A stretch of DNA of 40,440 bases from Roseateles sp. (GTDB lineage: Bacteria; Pseudomonadota; Gammaproteobacteria; Burkholderiales; Burkholderiaceae_C), in assembly GCA_018780415.1 (NCBI GenBank), contig JADMJQ010000076.1, positions 1 through 40,440 of the forward strand, read 5' to 3'. Shown in pieces: positions 16,726 through 25,922 of this stretch (positions are counted from its first letter, which is position 1; every line of letters begins with the position of its first letter). Under the pieces are notes generated by a model. It was not told the DNA's origin. It searched no databases and saw only the letters and a program-made list of their open reading frames with translations. The translations under genes and the position numbers were made by a program.

Positions 16726-17007
16726 ATGAACAAAAGTGAACTGATCGAAAGCATCGCCACCAAGACTGGCTCTACCCGCGTTGACGCAGCGGCCATGCTG
16801 GACGCCGCCCTGGGCTCGATCACCGAAGCGCTGACTGCCGGTGACTCGGTGGCCATCCTCGGCTTCGGCAACTTCAAGGTCAGCGAGCGCGCTGCCCGCA
16901 CCGGCAAGAACCCAGCCACCGGCGAGGCGCTGGAAATTGCTGCCGCCACGGTGGCCAAGTTCACACCCGGCAAGGCCCTCAAGGATGCCGTGAACAGCAA
17001 GAAGTAA
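16726..17007 (+). CDS. HU-family histone-like DNA-binding protein
   Basis: A 93-residue nucleoid protein that binds and bends double-stranded DNA as a dimer. MNKSELIESIATKTG is the classic N-terminal helix; helix 2 and the strand GDSVAILGFGNFKVSERAART follow, then the DNA-inserting beta-arm RTGKNPATGEALEIAAATVAKF with the conserved Asn-Pro tip, and the terminal helix PGKALKDAVNSKK. All family landmarks are present. The arm reads GKNPATGEALEI rather than the more usual GRNPxTGxxIxI, a conservative change. It is a monocistronic gene, flanked by terminators on both sides. A GATAAT hexamer at 16673-16678 may be part of its promoter, but no convincing -35 box pairs with it. No strong ribosome site is visible. 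Confidence 0.95.
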   Translation: MNKSELIESIATKTGSTRVDAAAMLDAALGSITEALTAGDSVAILGFGNFKVSERAARTGKNPATGEALEIAAATVAKFTPGKALKDAVNSKK

Positions 17008-17024
17008 AACGCAAGTTTTGCGGG

Positions 17025-17062
17025 AAATAGGCGCCGTCCGCGTGACGAGCGCCTATTTTTTT
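17025..17062 (+). terminator. Rho-independent terminator after the HU gene (probably bidirectional)
   Basis: AAATAGGCGC (17025-17034) pairs perfectly with GCGCCTATTT (17049-17058) around a 14-nt loop, followed by TTTT. On the minus strand the same stem is preceded by the A-run and followed by TCCCGCAAAA, so it is weaker there. It separates the HU gene from the convergent hypothetical gene ending at 17070. Confidence 0.85.
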
Positions 17063-17069
17063 GCCCGCA

Positions 17070-17795
17070 TCAATTTTGCCGCGGGCCTTCTGAGCCCGGC
17101 AGCAGGGCCTTCGCCGCCTCGATGCGCAGGGCCATGGCCACACTTTCGTCGTTCATGACGCGCAGCAAGAAGCGCCTGGGGTCAAGGCTTGCTTCCTGTG
17201 TGGATGGGGTGGGCGCCGCAGCGCTCGGCGTAACGGCGTCGGCTATGCCGAGCTGTGCCATGGCCGCCCGCAAGGGGGTGCTTTTGATGCTTTCGAGCCG
17301 GCACAGCAGGTCCGCCTGCCCCTCGGCGCTGGGTGCTATGTCCAGCCAGGGCTCGGCGGCAAACACCGGCGCGAGGTCGGGGGCCACAAAGGCCGACCAA
17401 TACTCGCTGTCGGCCCGGGTCTGGCGCGGCGGCAACATGGCCATGAACAGCGACTGCGGCGCCATCAGCCGCAGCCGCTGCGGCGCAACGTCCGCCAGAT
17501 AGCGCCTCCGCAGCGCCTCGACAAAGGCGCCGGCCTGGGCCAGAGGCAGCGCCTCGGCAAATGAAAACCAGAGCTGATAGCCGTCCACCCCGTTGACGGC
17601 GATGGCCGGCGCGGGCAGGTCCAGGTCGGTCTGCACGCCGCGCCACAGCGCCGACAGGGCCGACCAGTCGGCCGGCCCGGCCAACTCCAGCACTGCCGCC
17701 CGCAGGCATCCGTCGGCATCGATCAGGCTGCTGGCGGCAGGCATGGCGGTGGCAGGTGCATAGAGGCGATGCAATTCGGCGGTCAGTCTGTTCAT
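17070..17795 (-). CDS. Hypothetical protein with a terminase-small-subunit-like C-terminal motif (241 aa)
   Basis: Not assigned to a known family. The first ~155 residues look like a mixed alpha/beta domain with AVNGVDGYQLWFSFAEALPL (66-85) followed by a helix and RYLADVAPQRLRLMAP. A proline/alanine linker (about 188-203) joins it to DPRRFLLRVMNDESVAMALR and IEAAKALLP (205-233). That last pattern, P-x-x-F-L-L-x-V-M-N-D ... R-I-x-A-A-K-A-L-x-P, resembles one I associate with phage terminase small subunits and related hypothetical proteins; no other phage gene is nearby. There is no signal peptide or membrane segment. ATG 17795 is used because the longer frame runs through the divergent promoter region and the agmatinase gene. 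Coding bias is good. Confidence 0.72.
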   Translation of the reverse strand: MNRLTAELHRLYAPATAMPAASSLIDADGCLRAAVLELAGPADWSALSALWRGVQTDLDLPAPAIAVNGVDGYQLWFSFAEALPLAQAGAFVEALRRRYLADVAPQRLRLMAPQSLFMAMLPPRQTRADSEYWSAFVAPDLAPVFAAEPWLDIAPSAEGQADLLCRLESIKSTPLRAAMAQLGIADAVTPSAAAPTPSTQEASLDPRRFLLRVMNDESVAMALRIEAAKALLPGSEGPRQN

Positions 17796-17918
17796 CGGCG
17801 ATAAGAAATTGCGGCTGGTTGAGCAGGCGGACTCTACTCGACGCCGCCCAGTATCGGCCGCAGACGGCCGCCAGCCATTACCATCGCGGCACTTGTCCCA
17901 CCGCTGGCAGACCTGAGC

Positions 17919-18857
17919 ATGAGCAATTTCGCTTTCCTGAGCAACAACACCTTCATGAAGGTGGCCGCCCACCAGGCACTGCCCTTTGCCATTGCCGGCG
18001 TGGCCTGGGACGGCTGCGTCACCAACCGGCCCGGCGCCCGCTTCGGCCCGCGTGCGATCCGCCAGGCCAGCCATATGTTGTGCGACGGCACCCACCCGCT
18101 GTTTGACACCACGCCCGAGGGCCGGCTGACCGATCTGGGTGATCTGCTCTTGCCCAATACCAGCCTGGACGCGATGCGCGCGGCGATGCTGCCGCTGATC
18201 GCGCCGATGCTGGCTCAGCACCATATGGCCTGGCTGGGCGGTGACCACTCGATCACGCTGCCGCTGCTGCGCGCCTACAAAGCTCATTTCGGCCGGCCGC
18301 TGGCGGTGCTGCATTTCGACGCCCATTGCGATACCTGGACCGACCATTTCGGCGAACCCAGCGGGCATGGCACCTGGGTCTATGAGGCGATACAAGAGGG
18401 CCTGGTGCTGCCGGAATGCTTTGTGCAGTTCGGTATACGTTCGGCCGGCCAGCGAGAGGCGCGCGACTATGTGGCCGATCAAGGCGGCCTGATCTTCACG
18501 GCGCGGGCCTTGCGCGGGCTGGAGAGTGGGGCGCAGCTGGCCCCTGCCTTGCAGCAGGAACGCGAGCGGATGGCCGCGCATGGCCACCCGCCGCTCTATC
18601 TGAGCCTGGACATCGACTGCCTGGATCCGGCGTTTGCGCCCGGCACCGGCACGCCCGAGCCCGGCGGCATGACGAGCAACCAAGTCTTCAGCATCCTGGA
18701 GGAGTTGGTGCCCCAACTCAACTTCGTCGGCATGGACTGCGTGGAGGTGGCGCCGCCTTATGACCATGCGGAGCTGAGCAGCTATGCCGCCGCACAGTTC
18801 GTCTGGACCTATCTGTGCGGGCGGCTCAGCGCCAGCGCATTTGCCGCGCCGACCTGA
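17919..18857 (+). CDS. speB: Agmatinase / arginase-family ureohydrolase
   Basis: A 312-residue binuclear-manganese ureohydrolase. All metal ligands are visible: WLGGDHS with His110, LHFDAHCDT with Asp134, His136 and Asp138, and YLSLDIDCLDPAFAPGTGTPEPGG with Asp231 and Asp233. The N-terminal NRPGARFGPRAIRQAS is the common P-x-G-x-R-x-G-P-x-A-I-R motif. The closest named activity is agmatinase (agmatine to putrescine and urea), the usual SpeB reaction in polyamine synthesis; guanidinobutyrase or a related guanidino-acid hydrolase cannot be excluded from motifs alone, so the symbol is tentative. It is divergent from the hypothetical gene ending at 17070 (123-bp gap) and is followed by a hairpin at 18863. 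Confidence 0.88.
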   Translation: MSNFAFLSNNTFMKVAAHQALPFAIAGVAWDGCVTNRPGARFGPRAIRQASHMLCDGTHPLFDTTPEGRLTDLGDLLLPNTSLDAMRAAMLPLIAPMLAQHHMAWLGGDHSITLPLLRAYKAHFGRPLAVLHFDAHCDTWTDHFGEPSGHGTWVYEAIQEGLVLPECFVQFGIRSAGQREARDYVADQGGLIFTARALRGLESGAQLAPALQQERERMAAHGHPPLYLSLDIDCLDPAFAPGTGTPEPGGMTSNQVFSILEELVPQLNFVGMDCVEVAPPYDHAELSSYAAAQFVWTYLCGRLSASAFAAPT

Positions 18858-18862
18858 GCGAT

Positions 18863-18887
18863 CAAAGCCCCGGCAAGCCGGGCTTTG
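18863..18887 (+). terminator. Hairpin after the agmatinase gene
   Basis: CAAAGCCC (18863-18870) and GGGCTTTG (18880-18887) form a perfect 8-bp stem, with further GG/CC pairing inside the loop. The downstream sequence CTGTCTATTCTTG is only mildly T-rich, so termination would be moderate. It separates the agmatinase from the FIST operon. Confidence 0.6.
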
Positions 18888-18981
18888 CTGTCTATTCTTG
18901 CCGCTGCGGCCTGCGGCGCTTCATGCAAAATGAGCCGGCTATGGCTTGACTTGGCCCGCTTCACTCCAAAGGACGCCTTGC

Positions 18982-20178
18982 ATGAAGGTCGCACAGATCA
19001 CCTTGCGTGAGCATGACGATATTGAACAGCGTTTGGCCGCTTGGGATGAGGGCTTGCCGGCGCCCGGTTTGATGCTGGTGTTCGGTGCCATCCCCTTGCT
19101 GCAGCGCGTTGCAGCGCCTCTGGCGGCACGCTTTGCGGCAACGCCGCGCATCGGCTGCTCCACGGCGGGCGAGATTTCTAACGACGGTGTCGGTGACGAC
19201 AGCTGCGTGCTGACGGCGTTGCGCTTCGAGAGTGCAGATGGCCGCGCGCTGCAAGCCTCGACCCGCTTGGCCGCTATGGCCGACTCCGAAGCCGCCGGGC
19301 GCCGTTTGGCCGAGCAGCTGCCCTTGGCCGGGCTGCGCGCGGTGGTGGTGCTGGGTCAAGGTGTGGCCGTCAATGGCAGCGCCATGATTGCCGGTATGAC
19401 GCAGGTCCTGGGGCACGGCGTCAGCATCACCGGCGGCCTGGCCGGCGATGCGGCCGCGTTCAAGGAGACCTGGGTGCTCAGTCAAAGCGGCGTCCACAGT
19501 GACCAGCTGGTTTGTGTTGGCCTGTACGGTGAGGCGTTGGTGTTTGCTCACGGCACGGTGGGCGGCTGGTCGCCGTTCGGGCCGGCGCGCCGCGTCACTC
19601 GCTGTGCGGGCAATGTGCTGTTTGAACTCGACGGCGAGCCGGCATTGGCGGTCTACAAACGCTACCTCGGTGACTATGCCCGCGACTTGCCGGCCTCGGG
19701 CCTGCTGTTTCCGTTTGCGATGCTGGGCCGCGACCACAACGAGATCGGTTTGATCCGCACCATCTTGGGCGTGGACGAAAGCGTCGGCAGCCTGACGCTG
19801 GCCGGCGACATCGACCCCGACGGCTATCTGAAGCTGATGCATGCCAGCACCGACGCGCTGGTCGGCGGCGCCGAAGCGGCCGCGCAAGCCGCTGTGGCGG
19901 CGGCCGAGCTGGCGGGGCGCGGCGGCGAGGACCAGGTCCTGGGCCTGGGCTTGAAACAGGCCCAGGTCCTGGGCCTGTTGGTCAGCTGCGTGGGCCGCAA
20001 GCTGGTGATGGGTGGACGAGCCGAGGAAGAAGTCGAGGCGGTGGCCGAGGTGTTCGGGCCAGCGGCCGTCATGGCTGGTTTCTATTCCAACGGCGAGATC
20101 AGCCCTTTCAGCGGCAAGCTCGAATGCAAGCTACACAATCAGACCATGACCATCACCTATCTCGGTGAACGCATTTAG
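18982..20178 (+). CDS. FIST-domain sensor protein (NosP-like candidate)
   Basis: A 398-residue cytoplasmic protein made of FIST_N followed by FIST_C. Diagnostic segments are [11 protein letters not shown] (56-66), [19 protein letters not shown], the middle [37 protein letters not shown] and, at the end, [12 protein letters not shown] and [11 protein letters not shown] with His385. FIST proteins are small-ligand sensors usually linked to histidine kinases; the single-protein FIST members called NosP bind heme and nitric oxide and control the kinase encoded beside them (established for NosP/NahK pairs). This gene is 32 nt upstream of a hybrid kinase, matching that arrangement. Heme binding is inference; the heme ligand histidine cannot be fixed by eye. 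ATG 18982 has AAAGGA ahead of it; the longer frame begins 12 codons earlier without support. An internal 15-bp direct repeat adds about ten residues before the LLVSCVGRK strand. Confidence 0.88.
   Translation: MKVAQITLREHDDIEQRLAAWDEGLPAPGLMLVFGAIPLLQRVAAPLAARFAATPRIGCSTAGEISNDGVGDDSCVLTALRFESADGRALQASTRLAAMADSEAAGRRLAEQLPLAGLRAVVVLGQGVAVNGSAMIAGMTQVLGHGVSITGGLAGDAAAFKETWVLSQSGVHSDQLVCVGLYGEALVFAHGTVGGWSPFGPARRVTRCAGNVLFELDGEPALAVYKRYLGDYARDLPASGLLFPFAMLGRDHNEIGLIRTILGVDESVGSLTLAGDIDPDGYLKLMHASTDALVGGAEAAAQAAVAAAELAGRGGEDQVLGLGLKQAQVLGLLVSCVGRKLVMGGRAEEEVEAVAEVFGPAAVMAGFYSNGEISPFSGKLECKLHNQTMTITYLGERI
19933..19977. repeat. Intragenic direct repeat in the FIST gene
   Basis: CAGGTCCTGGGCCTG occurs at 19933-19947 and again at 19963-19977, exactly 30 bp (10 codons) apart, encoding [26 protein letters not shown] (19938-19947) is also the exact reverse complement of CAGGCCCAGG (19957-19966), so the segment can form a 10-bp hairpin. 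It looks like a small tandem duplication that kept the frame. Confidence 0.75.
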
Positions 20179-20210
20179 GTCTTCGGCCCCTGCTCAGTTT
20201 GCCAGCCCCG

Positions 20211-23200
20211 ATGCATAAGCTGCTTTCCCGCCAGATCAAACGCATGCTGGGCAGCGACGAGCGGCAGTTGCCGGCCGTGCTAGCCGAGCTGAACGAGTTG
20301 GCGCGGCGGCCGGATCTGTCGCCCGCGGCGGCCAAGTTGCTGGGCGGTTTGGGCGGCTTGCTGGAGCGCGTCGACGGTGCCTACGAGCAAAGCGACCGCG
20401 ACCTCGACCTGAAGACCCGCAGCCTGGCGCTCAGCTCGGTCGAACTCAGCGGCACCTTTGATCGCATCCGCAAGGAGTTGGCCAGCCGCACCCGCGCGAT
20501 CGAGTCACTGCGCGCCACGGCGCAGGGCTTGTTGCAGTCCAGCGGCGGCGCCTTGCCGGTCTTGCATGACGACAATGATCTGGAGGCGCTGTCACAGCTG
20601 ATGTCGGAGCTGGTGCGCCAGCGCGAGGTCAGCCAGCAAAACCTGCGCAGCGCACTGGGCGAGTTGGCCGATCAGAAGTTCGCCCTTGACCAGCATGGCA
20701 TCGTCAGCATCACCAATCTGGCCGGCGAGATCACCTACGTCAACGACAAGTTCTGCCAGATCAGCGGTTACCGTCGCGAAGAGATGTTAGGCCATAGTCA
20801 CCGCCTCATCAATTCGGGCCAGCATCCGGATGCCTTCTTCGCCAATCTCTGGGCCACCATCGCCGCCGGGCGGGTCTGGCATGGCGATGTCTGCAACCGC
20901 GCCAAGGCCGGCCATTTGTATTGGGTGCAGGCCACCATCGTGCCGCTGAAGGGCAAGTCCGGCCAGCCCGAGCAGTACATCGCCATCCGCACCGAGATCA
21001 CCGAGCGCAAGGCCATGGAGGCGGCCGTCAAGGCCGGCGAGGCACGGCTGCGCCACATCACCAACACGGTGCCCGGTGTGCTGTACCGCTGCCAGGTCAA
21101 TTTGACGACCAGCCAGATCCAGTTCAGCTATGTCAGCGACCGCCTGAAGGAGATTCGCGGCCTGGAACCCGCGGCCTTGCTGGCCGATGGCCGCTTGGCG
21201 GCGGCGCAGATTGCGCCGGAGTTCCGCCAGCGTTGCATCCGCGGCGTGCTCAGCGCGGCCCGGGTGCGCGGACCCTGGCGCGACGATTACAAGATCATCC
21301 TGCCCGACGGCAGTCAGCGCTGGCTGCGCTCCGAGATTCGCCCCGAGCCCGACTTGGCCGCCGACGGCGCTGTCATCTACAGCGGCATCTGGCAAGACGT
21401 GACGCAGCTGAAGGAGGCCGGCGCGCGTCTGCGCGACATCACCGAGAGCATCCCGGTGGCGGTGTTTCAGGCCTATACCTCGCCGGCGGGTTGGCGCTCG
21501 ATGCCATTTTGCAGCCCGGCGCTGAAGCGCATCTGCGGCATTGCGCCCGATGATCTGGTGAACGACGCGCAGCCCCTGGTGTCGCAGGTCGACCCGCGCG
21601 ACGCGGTCGAACTGTTCGATGCCTTCGCCGCTTCGGCCCAGGGCCTGACGGCGCTGGCGATGGACTTTCGCCTGCGCCACAAGCACAGCGGCGCGCTGGT
21701 GTGGGTGCACGGCGAGGTGCAGCCCAAGCGCACGGCCGATGGCGGCATCATCTGGAATGGCTATCTGACCGACATCAGCGAAGCCAAGCTGGTCTCCGAG
21801 GAGCTGCGCCGCGCCAAAGAAGGCGCCGAGGCGGCCAACCGCGCCAAGAGCGACTTTCTGGCCAATATGAGCCACGAGATTCGCACCCCGATGAACGGCA
21901 TCATTGGCATGACCGAGCTGGCGCTGGATGACGCCGTCGATGCCGAGCAGCGCGGGCATTTGCTGGTGGTCCGGGACTCCTCCGAGGCCTTGCTGCGCGT
22001 CATCAATGACATCCTCGACTTCTCCAAGATCGAGGCCGGCAAGCTGCAGATCGAGTCGATTGCCTTCGAGCTCGAAACCACCATCCGTGACACGCTCAAG
22101 CCGCTGGCCTTGCGTGCCAATGACAAGGGGCTGGAGCTGCTGTGCACCTTGGCGCCTGACCTGCCGCGCCAAGCCTTGCTGGGCGACCCGGGCCGGCTGC
22201 GGCAGATCTTGATCAATCTGCTCGGCAATGCGATCAAGTTCACCGAGCATGGCGAGGTGGCGCTGGAGCTCAGCCTGGCCGCCGGCACCGAAGATTCGCC
22301 CAGCGTGCTGTTCACCATCCGCGACACCGGTGTGGGCATCCCGGCGGAGAATCTGAATTCGATCTTCGATGCCTTTGCCCAGGAAGACAGCTCGATCACC
22401 CGCCGCTTCGGCGGCACCGGACTGGGGCTGACGATCTCGTCGCGCCTGGTCGAGGCGATGGGCGGCACGCTGTGGGTGGACAGCGAAGTCGGCCGCGGCA
22501 GCAGCTTTCACTTTGCCTTGCCCTATGCCCTTGCGCCGGAGCCTGCGCCCAAGACGGCCGCTGTGCCGGGCCCGGTGTGGGCGGCCACCGCGCCACGCTC
22601 ATCTGCCGGACTTGAGGTGCTGCTGGTTGAAGACCATCCGGTCAATCAACAACTGGCGGTGGCCTTGCTGCAACGCGGCGGCCACCGGGTCACCTTGGCC
22701 GAGAACGGCCAGCAGGCCTTGGATTTGATGGGGCAGCGGCGCTTTGATCTGGTCTTGATGGACATGATGATGCCGGTGCTGGACGGGCTGGAGGCGACCC
22801 GGCGCTTTCGAGCCAGCGAGCCGGCGGACCGGCCGCGTACGCCGATCCTGGCGATGACCGCACGCGCCACCTCGGCCGACCGCGATCTCTGCCTGGCCGC
22901 CGGCATGGACGACTACCTGTCCAAGCCCTTCGACGTGAAGGCCTTTCAGCTGATGGTGCAGCGCTATGTGCCGAATGTCGACGAAGGGCCGAGCCTGCAG
23001 ACACGCGACACCGTGCCAACGCCGGCCGCCGCGCTGGCCGACTTCGACTATGCGGCGGCGCTCGCCGCGGCCGACCAAGAGGTGATCAACATCATCAGCA
23101 GTATTTTTGTACGGCGTTGGCCGGGCGAGTTGGCCAAGCTCAACGCCGCCTTGCTGGAACCAGATTTGGAAACCCTGCTGCACGGCGGTCACGCCTTGAA

Positions 23201-23372
23201 GGGCACCTTGGGTATGTTCGGTGCCCGCGCGGCGGCCGATGTGGCCCGGCGGGTGGAAGAAGCGGCGGAACGCGGCAGCATGAGCGGCATGCGTGAGCTG
23301 ATCGCCCAGCTCAGCGCCGAGGTGGCGCAGCTCTTGCTGGCCTTGGCAAGACACCCGATGAAACAGGACTGA
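20211..23372 (+). CDS. Hybrid sensor histidine kinase: PAS x3 - HisKA - ATPase - receiver - HPt
   Basis: A 1053-residue cytoplasmic phosphorelay kinase with no membrane helix. An N-terminal helical/coiled-coil region (about 1-150) is followed by a clear PAS domain (about 155-265, [25 protein letters not shown], with PAC ending [12 protein letters not shown]), a second PAS (about 275-400, [19 protein letters not shown]) and a third (about 405-525, [17 protein letters not shown]). HisKA has [19 protein letters not shown] with His555; the ATPase has [19 protein letters not shown] and [11 protein letters not shown]. The receiver has [11 protein letters not shown], phospho-acceptor Asp851 (LVLMDMMMP) and Lys905. 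The HPt domain carries [11 protein letters not shown] with His994. The N-terminal helical region plus PAS resembles the NahK/ErcS style of kinases that partner FIST proteins (inference). The start is ATG 20211, as an upstream TTG at 20199 is unlikely. It lies 32 nt after the FIST gene and 1 nt before the HD-GYP gene. Confidence 0.95.
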   Translation: MHKLLSRQIKRMLGSDERQLPAVLAELNELARRPDLSPAAAKLLGGLGGLLERVDGAYEQSDRDLDLKTRSLALSSVELSGTFDRIRKELASRTRAIESLRATAQGLLQSSGGALPVLHDDNDLEALSQLMSELVRQREVSQQNLRSALGELADQKFALDQHGIVSITNLAGEITYVNDKFCQISGYRREEMLGHSHRLINSGQHPDAFFANLWATIAAGRVWHGDVCNRAKAGHLYWVQATIVPLKGKSGQPEQYIAIRTEITERKAMEAAVKAGEARLRHITNTVPGVLYRCQVNLTTSQIQFSYVSDRLKEIRGLEPAALLADGRLAAAQIAPEFRQRCIRGVLSAARVRGPWRDDYKIILPDGSQRWLRSEIRPEPDLAADGAVIYSGIWQDVTQLKEAGARLRDITESIPVAVFQAYTSPAGWRSMPFCSPALKRICGIAPDDLVNDAQPLVSQVDPRDAVELFDAFAASAQGLTALAMDFRLRHKHSGALVWVHGEVQPKRTADGGIIWNGYLTDISEAKLVSEELRRAKEGAEAANRAKSDFLANMSHEIRTPMNGIIGMTELALDDAVDAEQRGHLLVVRDSSEALLRVINDILDFSKIEAGKLQIESIAFELETTIRDTLKPLALRANDKGLELLCTLAPDLPRQALLGDPGRLRQILINLLGNAIKFTEHGEVALELSLAAGTEDSPSVLFTIRDTGVGIPAENLNSIFDAFAQEDSSITRRFGGTGLGLTISSRLVEAMGGTLWVDSEVGRGSSFHFALPYALAPEPAPKTAAVPGPVWAATAPRSSAGLEVLLVEDHPVNQQLAVALLQRGGHRVTLAENGQQALDLMGQRRFDLVLMDMMMPVLDGLEATRRFRASEPADRPRTPILAMTARATSADRDLCLAAGMDDYLSKPFDVKAFQLMVQRYVPNVDEGPSLQTRDTVPTPAAALADFDYAAALAAADQEVINIISSIFVRRWPGELAKLNAALLEPDLETLLHGGHALKGTLGMFGARAAADVARRVEEAAERGSMSGMRELIAQLSAEVAQLLLALARHPMKQD

Positions 23373-23373
23373 T

Positions 23374-24456
23374 ATGAGTGAAAGTCAAGCCAAACGGCAG
23401 GTGCTGATCGTCGACGACAGCGAAATCAACCTGGCCTTGTTCGAGGCGCTGGTGCTCAAACTCGGCGGCGTCGAGGCCACCTGTTTTGCCTCGGCGACGG
23501 CGGGGCTGGCTTGGGCACAGCAGCAGACCCCCGACCTGATCATCGTCGACTACATGATGCCTGAGCTCGACGGTGTGCAGTTCATTGAACGGCTGCGCGC
23601 CACGCCGGGCAAGGACGGCGTGCCGATTCTGATGATCACGGCCAATGACCAAAAGCCGGTGCGTTACCGGGCGCTCAATGCCGGCGCTTCGGACTTTCTG
23701 ACCAAGCCGATCGACAAGGTCGAGTTCCTGGCGCGCAGCAGCAATTTGCTGGCCATGGGCGAGATGCGGCGCAAGCTCGACGACCGCGCCGCCTGGCTGG
23801 CCGACGAGGTGCGCCTGGCCACGGCCAAGATCATCGAGCGCGAGCGCGAGACGGTGATCCGCCTGGCCAAGGCGGCCGAGTACCGCGACCCCGAAACCGG
23901 CGCGCATATTCTGCGCATGGCGCATTACTCGCGCCTGATCGCCAAGGGTCTGGGCTTGAGCGAGGCCGAGCAGGACTTGCTGCTGCAAGCCGCCCCGCTG
24001 CATGACATCGGCAAGGTCGGCATCAGTGACGCCATCCTGCTGAAACCGGGCCGCCTGACGGAAGCCGAGTTCGACCTGATGAAGCAACATGCGGCCTATG
24101 GCTACGAGATCCTCAAGGAAAGCAATTCCAGCATCTTGCAGGCCGGCGCATCGATCGCGCTGGGCCACCATGAGAAGTTTGACGGCAGCGGCTATCCGGC
24201 CGGTCTGAGCGGTCAGGCGATACCGGTGTTCTGCCGCATCGTGGCGGTGGCCGATGTGTTTGACGCGCTGACCTCGGCGCGGCCCTACAAGCCGGCCTGG
24301 TCGCTGGAGGCGGCGGCAACCCATATCCGCAGCCAATCCGGCAGCCATTTCGACCCGGCCTGCGTGGCGGTGTTCTTCGAGCATTGGCCCGAGGTGCTGG
24401 AGATTCGAGCCCGCTTCAAGGACGATGATTGGTCGAGCTTGTTGGGGCCGCTCTAA
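23374..24456 (+). CDS. Response regulator with HD-GYP cyclic-di-GMP phosphodiesterase output (RpfG-like)
   Basis: A 360-residue output protein of the phosphorelay. The receiver domain (1 to about 125) has LIVDDSEIN, phospho-acceptor Asp59 (LIIVDYMMPELDG), a conserved Thr in LMITAND and Lys111 in FLTKPID. A helical linker (125-160) leads to the HD-GYP domain, with the complete catalytic set: HILRMAHYS, LHDIGKVGI (His210, Asp211), KQHAAYGYEIL, HHEKFDGSGYP (His265, His266, GYP 273-275) and VADVFDALTSARPYK. This family hydrolyses cyclic-di-GMP, which generally favours motility over biofilm. Start codon ATG 23374 is separated by one base from the kinase stop TGA, with AGGA inside the kinase 3' end as ribosome site, implying translational coupling. 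It converges on dacB with a 4-bp gap. Confidence 0.95.
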   Translation: MSESQAKRQVLIVDDSEINLALFEALVLKLGGVEATCFASATAGLAWAQQQTPDLIIVDYMMPELDGVQFIERLRATPGKDGVPILMITANDQKPVRYRALNAGASDFLTKPIDKVEFLARSSNLLAMGEMRRKLDDRAAWLADEVRLATAKIIERERETVIRLAKAAEYRDPETGAHILRMAHYSRLIAKGLGLSEAEQDLLLQAAPLHDIGKVGISDAILLKPGRLTEAEFDLMKQHAAYGYEILKESNSSILQAGASIALGHHEKFDGSGYPAGLSGQAIPVFCRIVAVADVFDALTSARPYKPAWSLEAAATHIRSQSGSHFDPACVAVFFEHWPEVLEIRARFKDDDWSSLLGPL

Positions 24457-24460
24457 GCAG

Positions 24461-25906
24461 CTATTGTTTGCGCGCCAGCCATTCGACCAGCGCATCCAGC
24501 GCGGCGCGCCCCTTGGCTGCGTCCTCATGGTTGATGGCGGCCACCAGCACCCAGGGGCGGTGTTTTCCGTCGTAGACATAACCGGCCAAGGCCCTGACAT
24601 TGCGCAGCGTGCCGGTCTTGAGGCGCGCCCGACCTTCGGCGGGCCCGCCGATGAAGCGCCGCTTCAGCGTGCCGTCCACCCCGGCCAGCGGCAAGCCGCT
24701 GAGCAGCTCGGGCGCCAACGGGCCGTCCCAGGCGGCGGCCAAGAGCGCGGCCAGCTGCGCCGGCTGGATGCGCTCGCTGCGCGACAGACCCGAGCCGTTG
24801 TCCAGCACCAGGCCGTCGCTGCCAATGCCCTTGGCGGCCAGCCATTGCTGCACCGCGCGTGCGGCGGCCGCCTGTGTCGGCTCGCCCGGCGCGGCGCTGG
24901 CGGCGCCCAGGCGCAAGAAGACCAGCCGGCTGAGCGGGTTGTCCGACTGTTTGAGCACGCCGCGCAGCAGCTCGCCCAAGGGTCGATCCTGGTGGCTGGC
25001 CAGCAGCCGGGCCGAGGCGGGCGTGCCGGCTTCGAGGTTGTTCGGGCCCATGCTGCCGCCCAGCTCGGCCCACATCTGGCGCAGCGCCTGGCTGCTCAGC
25101 CATTGGCGGTCGAGCAGGTTCAGCGTCAGTCGCTGCTGGCATTGACGCGGGAACTCGCCTCTCAACTCGACTGTCGCCAGGGCCTCGTCCTGGCGCATGC
25201 CGGGCAGGCGCCAACCCTGCTCCCAATCGACGCAGGGCTTGTCGACCAGACGCAGCCCGCTGACGTCCACCTGTATGCCGGGCCAAGCCGGGCCGGGCTG
25301 GGCGCTGACCGAGCCGGCGTCGGAGATCAGCGTGTAGCCGAGCAAGCTGCCGTTCAGGTGCAGCGCGTCGGGCACGACGTTGTACGGCCATTCGGGGGAT
25401 TCATCGAAGGCCGCCAAGCCCAGCTCAGGGCGGACCGGCAGGAACAGCGTGCGGTCGACCACCAGCCCGCCTTGGATCTCGCGCAGGCCATGCTGCTCGC
25501 GCAGGGTCCGCAGCATCAGCCATAGCGCGCCCCAGTCCAGCTCGGCATCGGCACCGCCGCGCAGATAGAGCGGCCCGCTCAGCACATCACCCAGTTGCGG
25601 GCCATCCGCCAACAAGTCGGTGCGCCCGCGTGAGGCGGCGCCCAGCTTGTCCAGGGCCACCACGGCGGTCACGAGCTTCATCGCCGAGCCGACCGGCACG
25701 GCCTGCTCGCCGCGCAGATTCAAGACCTGGTCGCGCTGATGCAGGCCAAAGGCATAGACGGTCAAGGCCGACTCGGGCAAACCGGCCTTGGCCAATTGCA
25801 GGCGCACGTCGGAAGGCAGGCGCAGCGCCGGCGCGGCCGCCGCCGGGTTGGCGAAAAGCAGGGCGCCGAGACACGCCAAACTGCCCAGACATATGCGCAA
25901 TGCCAT
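24461..25906 (-). CDS. dacB: D-alanyl-D-alanine carboxypeptidase/endopeptidase, PBP4 type
   Basis: A 481-residue class C low-molecular-mass penicillin-binding protein that trims or opens peptidoglycan cross-links in the periplasm. Residues 1-24 form a signal peptide (LACLGALLFANPAAAA). The active-site triad motifs are all present: SAMK with catalytic Ser74 and Lys77, SDNPLSRLVFLRLG (SxN), and RLKTGTLRNVRALAGYVYDG (KTG). Between the first two motifs lies the large insertion (about residues 90-280) that marks PBP4/DacB and separates it from DacA/C-type carboxypeptidases. ATG 25906 has GGAAGAAG as ribosome site. It begins 16 nt after the alpha/beta-hydrolase stop and ends 4 bp from the convergent HD-GYP gene, so there is no room for separate terminators there. 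Confidence 0.94.
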   Translation of the reverse strand: MALRICLGSLACLGALLFANPAAAAPALRLPSDVRLQLAKAGLPESALTVYAFGLHQRDQVLNLRGEQAVPVGSAMKLVTAVVALDKLGAASRGRTDLLADGPQLGDVLSGPLYLRGGADAELDWGALWLMLRTLREQHGLREIQGGLVVDRTLFLPVRPELGLAAFDESPEWPYNVVPDALHLNGSLLGYTLISDAGSVSAQPGPAWPGIQVDVSGLRLVDKPCVDWEQGWRLPGMRQDEALATVELRGEFPRQCQQRLTLNLLDRQWLSSQALRQMWAELGGSMGPNNLEAGTPASARLLASHQDRPLGELLRGVLKQSDNPLSRLVFLRLGAASAAPGEPTQAAAARAVQQWLAAKGIGSDGLVLDNGSGLSRSERIQPAQLAALLAAAWDGPLAPELLSGLPLAGVDGTLKRRFIGGPAEGRARLKTGTLRNVRALAGYVYDGKHRPWVLVAAINHEDAAKGRAALDALVEWLARKQ

Positions 25907-25922
25907 CGCTTCTTCCTTGTTC

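Noticed and set aside
24425-25525. A 366-codon plus-strand frame opposite dacB
   Set aside because: It starts inside the HD-GYP gene end and is antisense to the PBP4 catalytic motifs; no ribosome site or protein motif.
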